This document shows, one piece after another, positions 21,436 through 23,547 of a stretch of DNA of 23,547 nucleotides (its first letter is position 1; every line of letters starts with the position of its first letter). The stretch is from an uncultured Clostridia bacterium (GTDB lineage Bacteria > Bacillota > Clostridia > Christensenellales > UBA1242): the NCBI GenBank assembly GCA_937992055.1, contig CALKLQ010000001.1:1-23547 (forward strand). Direction: 5' to 3'. The translations under genes and the position numbers were made by a program. The notes under the pieces are model-generated. The model made no database searches. It was given only the letters and a program-made list of their open reading frames with translations, and was not told the DNA's origin.

Positions 21436-21553
21436 ACGAGATAAATGTTTGGCGTTTTTTTGAATGCAAACTTTGGGCTTTGATTGTTTTGATAGACAAA
21501 TATGTTGTCACAAATTAAAAACAAGGCGGCGGCGGATGTTTACATCAGTTGAT

Positions 21554-21582
21554 AGTGTAATTTAATTTAAAATTTTTGTCAA
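21554..21582 (-). promoter_or_regulatory. Probable promoter of the tRNA-Thr locus (minus strand)
   Basis: On the minus strand the -35 box TTGACA (21577-21582) and the -10 box TACACT (21554-21559) are separated by 17 nt. The start would be near 21547, about 110 nt before the first tRNA 5' end. No terminator is seen from there through both half-tRNAs to the intact tRNA A. The closer pair TTGCAT/TTTATC would start inside the tRNA and was discounted. Confidence 0.55.
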
Positions 21583-21599
21583 TTATTTTGTTATTATAT

Positions 21600-21628
21600 T
21601 TGTAAATTTCAAATTAGTGTGTTATATT
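21600..21628 (+). promoter_or_regulatory. Promoter of mscL
   Basis: The -35 box TTGTAA (21600-21605), a 17-nt spacer and the -10 box TATATT (21623-21628) lie ahead of an AGGAG site and the ATG at 21658. The promoter is divergent from the tRNA-Thr promoter. Confidence 0.5.
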
Positions 21629-21657
21629 CAAAATGTTAATTTAATTAGGAGAAAATT

Positions 21658-22254
21658 ATGAAGAAATTTTTTAAAGAATTTAAAGCTTTTATTACTAAGG
21701 GAAATATTTTTGATATGGCTGTCGGCTTGATTATTGCGACTGCTTTTAATAAAATAGTTTCAAGTTTGGTTAATGATATTATTATGCCACTTGTTACTTG
21801 GGGTACAGGTGCTGCAAGCTTAGCAGATTTAGGCGTTGTGTTGAGAAGAAATGCAGAAGGCGTTGCAACTTTAACTTGGGCTTATGGCAATTTTATTCAA
21901 ACAATTATTGATTTCTTAATCATCGCTTTCTCAATTTTTATTATGGTCAAAATTGTTACAGCTTCACAAAAGAAATTTAAAGAAATGGAAAACTATGTTA
22001 AAAATCAGTCAAAAAAAGAAGTAAGGGCTGAAAAGAAAATGCTCAAAGCTAAAGCAAAAGAGGAAAATAGACCTTATAAAGAAGTAAAAGCGGAGTATGA
22101 AGCAGAAAAGGCTAGAGCGTTAGAAGAAAAAGCCAAAATTGAAGCTGAAGAAAAGGCAAGAAAAGAAGAAGAGGAAAGAAAAAATAATCCAACTCAAGAA
22201 GAATTGTTAAAAGAAATTAGAGATTTATTAAAACAACAAAAAGAAGATAAATAA
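21658..22254 (+). CDS. mscL: Large-conductance mechanosensitive channel MscL, extended C terminus
   Basis: This is a 198-residue membrane channel that opens under membrane tension to release solutes after osmotic downshock. The N-terminal amphipathic helix KKFFKEFKAFITKGN is followed by the signature FDMAVGLIIATAFNKIVSSLVNDIIMPLVTW region (TM1, about 15-45), a periplasmic loop with GVATLTWAYGNFIQT, and TM2 FLIIAFSIFIMVKIVTA (about 80-98). Typical MscL is 120-150 residues. Here the cytoplasmic end is stretched into a Lys/Glu/Ala-rich coiled coil of about 90 residues (KAKAKEENRPYKEVKAEYEA region), ending in the usual TQEELLKEIRDLLKQQ bundle helix. This is a host gene outside the mobile elements. 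Confidence 0.95.
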   Translation: MKKFFKEFKAFITKGNIFDMAVGLIIATAFNKIVSSLVNDIIMPLVTWGTGAASLADLGVVLRRNAEGVATLTWAYGNFIQTIIDFLIIAFSIFIMVKIVTASQKKFKEMENYVKNQSKKEVRAEKKMLKAKAKEENRPYKEVKAEYEAEKARALEEKAKIEAEEKARKEEEERKNNPTQEELLKEIRDLLKQQKEDK

Positions 22255-22261
22255 CTTTTGA

Positions 22262-22287
22262 AAGCATCATTATGATGCTTTTTTTTA
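22262..22287 (+). terminator. Terminator of mscL
   Basis: The stem GCATCAT/ATGATGC is followed by TTTTTTT, a few bases behind the mscL stop. Confidence 0.85.
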
Positions 22288-22322
22288 TACGGAAAAAATC
22301 TTCAGAGCATTAAATAATAAAT

Positions 22323-22345
22323 AAGAGCAAACTCAGTTTGCTCTT
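22323..22345 (-). terminator. Terminator of rplI
   Basis: The near-perfect palindrome AAGAGCAAACT-C-AGTTTGCTCTT lies just downstream of rplI on the minus strand, facing the mscL terminator. Confidence 0.7.
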
Positions 22346-22350
22346 TAATT

Positions 22351-22794
22351 TTATTCTGCTATGACTTCCAACTTAAAAGTTGTGGAAACTTCTGGATAAA
22401 TTTTTGCGGTGATTGTATAGTTGCCTGAATTTTTGATAGGGGAAGGCAATACAATTTTTTTCTTATCAACATCCAAACCTTGTTTTGCTAAACTTTCGGA
22501 AATCTCTTTTGAAGTGATAGAACCAAAAATCTTTCCATTATCACCACATTTTGTTGTTAATGTTACTTTAACGCCATTTAATTTGTTTGCTAATTCTTTT
22601 GCTTGGGCAAGTTCAACTGCCTTATGAAACGCTTGCGCTTCTTTTTGCTGATTGTTTGCGCTCAAACTTTCATTATTGCAAACCTTTGCCAAGTTCTTTT
22701 TTAATAAAAAATTTCTTGCATAGCCGTCAGAAACATTGACTACTTGACCCTTTTTGCCAGTTCCTTTGACATCGCTTTGTAATATAACTTGCAT
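22351..22794 (-). CDS. rplI: 50S ribosomal protein bL9
   Basis: This 147-residue ribosomal protein binds 23S rRNA at the base of the L1 stalk and affects frame maintenance. The N-terminal domain MQVILQSDVKGTGKKGQVVNVSDGYARNFLLKKNLA has the family signature. A connecting helix follows (about 45-77), then the C-terminal domain with CGDNGKIFGSITSKEISESLAKQGLDVDKKKI. The start at 22794 is chosen because MQVIL is the usual beginning and AAGGAG lies at 22801-22806. The frame extends 16 codons further upstream without family support. It is a host housekeeping gene. The length is normal for the family (about 148). Confidence 0.97.
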   Translation of the reverse strand: MQVILQSDVKGTGKKGQVVNVSDGYARNFLLKKNLAKVCNNESLSANNQQKEAQAFHKAVELAQAKELANKLNGVKVTLTTKCGDNGKIFGSITSKEISESLAKQGLDVDKKKIVLPSPIKNSGNYTITAKIYPEVSTTFKLEVIAE

Positions 22795-22896
22795 AAATAT
22801 CTCCTTGGAAATAATATATATTATTTTTTTATAAAAAGTCAAATATTAAGGTATATTTGCTTATAAAAAGTTAAAAATATTTTAAAAAGGTGAATT

Positions 22897-23202
22897 ATGG
22901 ATATCAGATGTAGAAAAACCAGTTGCAAGTATAACGATAAGCAAACTTGCCAAGCAAAAGAAATTTTAATAGGTAAAAAAGTCGACTGCACAACATTCGT
23001 GAAAGGCAATAAAAATCAGCCAGACCTTTCAAAATCTATATTCCAAGAAACTCCAGAATTTGCAAGACAGCGCGATGTTAAAACAATGAAAATCGGCTGC
23101 AAGGCTGATTGCATTTTTAATGAAGAGGGTAAATGCACTGCAAACGGCATCACAGTTAATTCGTTAATTGAGCCTTATTGTATGACATTTTTGAAAAAGT
23201 AA
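22897..23202 (+). CDS. Cys-rich protein with two DUF1540-like repeats
   Basis: This 101-residue protein has two copies of a metal-binding-like Cys pattern. The first is IRCRKTSCKYNDKQTCQA...VDC and the second is IGCKADCIFNEEGKCTANGITV...YC, each with four Cys. This matches DUF1540 modules of clostridia, whose role is unknown; the spacing suggests zinc or iron binding. No signal peptide or membrane segment is present. A ribosome site AAAAAGG lies 7-8 nt before the ATG. It lies between rplI (divergent) and the tRNA-Val promoter, and is a host gene. Confidence 0.75.
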   Translation: MDIRCRKTSCKYNDKQTCQAKEILIGKKVDCTTFVKGNKNQPDLSKSIFQETPEFARQRDVKTMKIGCKADCIFNEEGKCTANGITVNSLIEPYCMTFLKK

Positions 23203-23211
23203 AGAAAATTA

Positions 23212-23240
23212 TTGACAAACTGCTCACTTTCATATATATT
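23212..23240 (+). promoter_or_regulatory. Promoter of tRNA-Val
   Basis: The -35 box TTGACA (23212-23217), a 17-nt spacer and the -10 box TATATT (23235-23240) lie 12 nt before the mature tRNA 5' end. Confidence 0.75.
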
Positions 23241-23252
23241 AATGATGTATTT

Positions 23253-23328
23253 GGGCAGTTAACTCAGTTGGTAGAGTGTCTCTTTGACGTGGAGGAAGTC
23301 AGGGGTTCGAGTCCCTTACTGCCCACCA
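23253..23328 (+). tRNA. tRNA-Val(GAC)
   Basis: This is a 76-nt tRNA with acceptor GGGCAGT/ACTGCCC, D-arm ACTC-AGTTGGTA-GAGT, anticodon stem TCTCT/GGAGG (with two G-T pairs), loop TTGACGT (anticodon GAC, valine), T-arm AGGGG-TTCGAGT-CCCTT, discriminator A and encoded CCA. The anticodon-loop base after GAC is G, which is less usual than A but allowed. Confidence 0.9.
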
Positions 23329-23329
23329 A

Positions 23330-23409
23330 GCACTTGCGGACGGAGAACAGAAATGTTCTCCGTTTGTTTTTTTTAAAAAACAAGCGGGAGGATTCCCGCC
23401 CGCAAGTGC
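23330..23409 (+). other. Three-way-junction-like element with terminator behind tRNA-Val
   Basis: The outer pair GCACTTGCGG (23330-23339)/CCGCAAGTGC (23400-23409) encloses two hairpins. The first is CGGAGAACA/TGTTCTCCG (23341-23349, 23354-23362) with loop GAAA and a following T run, which is a terminator. The second is GCGGGA/TCCCGC (23384-23389, 23394-23399). The strong outer pairing is more than a terminator needs. Confidence 0.6.
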
Positions 23410-23440
23410 GGGGTATTAGTGATTTGCTAATTAAAAGAAA

Positions 23441-23509
23441 CGACGATTGGCGTCGCGGTAGCACAACCGCTTGAAAATCAAATTGTCGAGCTTTTGGCTC
23501 GATTTTTTT
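23441..23509 (+). other. String of small hairpins ending in a terminator
   Basis: Hairpins CGACG/CGTCG (23441-23445, 23451-23455), GCGGT/ACCGC (23455-23459, 23466-23470), TTGA/TCAA (23471-23474, 23478-23481) and a terminator TCGAGC/GCTCGA (23486-23491, 23497-23502) with TTTTTTT follow one another. I see no tRNA or gene fitting it. It may be the 3' part of a small structured RNA. Confidence 0.4.
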
Positions 23510-23547
23510 ATTCAAAAAAATGCAGCGCTCTTTCGCTCGCAATTTCC

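Noticed and set aside
23178..23474. Plus-strand 98-residue reading frame across tRNA-Val
   Set aside because: It overlaps the DUF1540-like gene end, the tRNA promoter, the tRNA and a terminator, and has no ribosome site.
23441..23502. Second tRNA after tRNA-Val (TTGAAAA loop-like string)
   Set aside because: No acceptor stem, T-arm or CCA can be drawn around it. Only separate small hairpins form.
23264..23542. Minus-strand 92-residue reading frame ending in GLEPLTSSTSKRHSTN
   Set aside because: It is an antisense reading of tRNA-Val and the hairpins behind it, a well-known kind of false protein.

Overview
The window is AT-rich and uses the standard code: TGA is a stop (for example at the end of the first relaxase) and TGG is Trp. 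Strong AAGGAG ribosome sites, a DUF1540-like Cys-rich protein, MscL, ribosomal protein L9 and MobL-like relaxases point to a low-GC Bacillota, probably a clostridial gut lineage. I cannot name the species.

Layout. From 1 to about 21,398 the sequence is mobile DNA. From about 21,399 to the end it is ordinary chromosome: a tRNA-Thr remnant, mscL, rplI on the minus strand, a DUF1540-like gene and tRNA-Val(GAC). The mobile part consists of two related integrative mobilizable elements. Element 1 (E1) runs from left of the window to 9876, plus a detached 90-nt tail at 21309-21398. It carries an extra integrase, a sigma-like protein, a ribbon-helix-helix-like protein, a MobL-like relaxase, xis and int, and a Gabija-like pair (gajA, gajB). 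Element 2 (E2, about 9877-21308, 11.4 kb) carries an unknown gene, a HaeIII-like restriction-modification pair, the same mobility backbone, and an ABC-three-component-like operon (nuclease-like protein, small middle component, DUF2326-type ATPase).

Attachment logic. E2 sits in the anticodon loop of a tRNA-Thr(GGT) gene ('type B') that appears to belong to E1. The 3' half is at 9829-9876, the 5' half at 21299-21335, and an 11-bp direct repeat CTTACCAAGGT lies at both junctions. E2 contains a complete, different tRNA-Thr(GGT) ('type A', 21161-21235) exactly 63 nt inside its right junction. E1 shows the same design one generation earlier: a chromosomal type-A 5' half lies at 21399-21435, followed by a 63-nt leader and then tRNA B. 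The three tRNA 5' ends fall at 21235, 21335 and 21435, a perfect 100-nt period. My reading is that each element destroys the resident tRNA-Thr, supplies a whole replacement with its own terminator, and so leaves a fresh target for the next element. A promoter at 21554-21582 on the minus strand could transcribe the whole stack.

Element biology. Each element has its own family of arm-type repeats near its ends: GTAGGTACAT in E1 and TTGACAGCAA in E2. Each has xis-int translationally overlapped, and between relaxase and xis a large nested hairpin whose shape is conserved although its sequence is not. The xis start region shares a 163-bp perfectly identical block with sharp edges. Defence cargo occupies the same slot, between int and the right end, in both elements, and E2 has a second cargo slot at its left end. 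Several cargo genes share a TATGkTATAATG extended -10 promoter. E1's sigma-like gene has a good promoter with a LexA-like box inside its spacer, suggesting SOS control.
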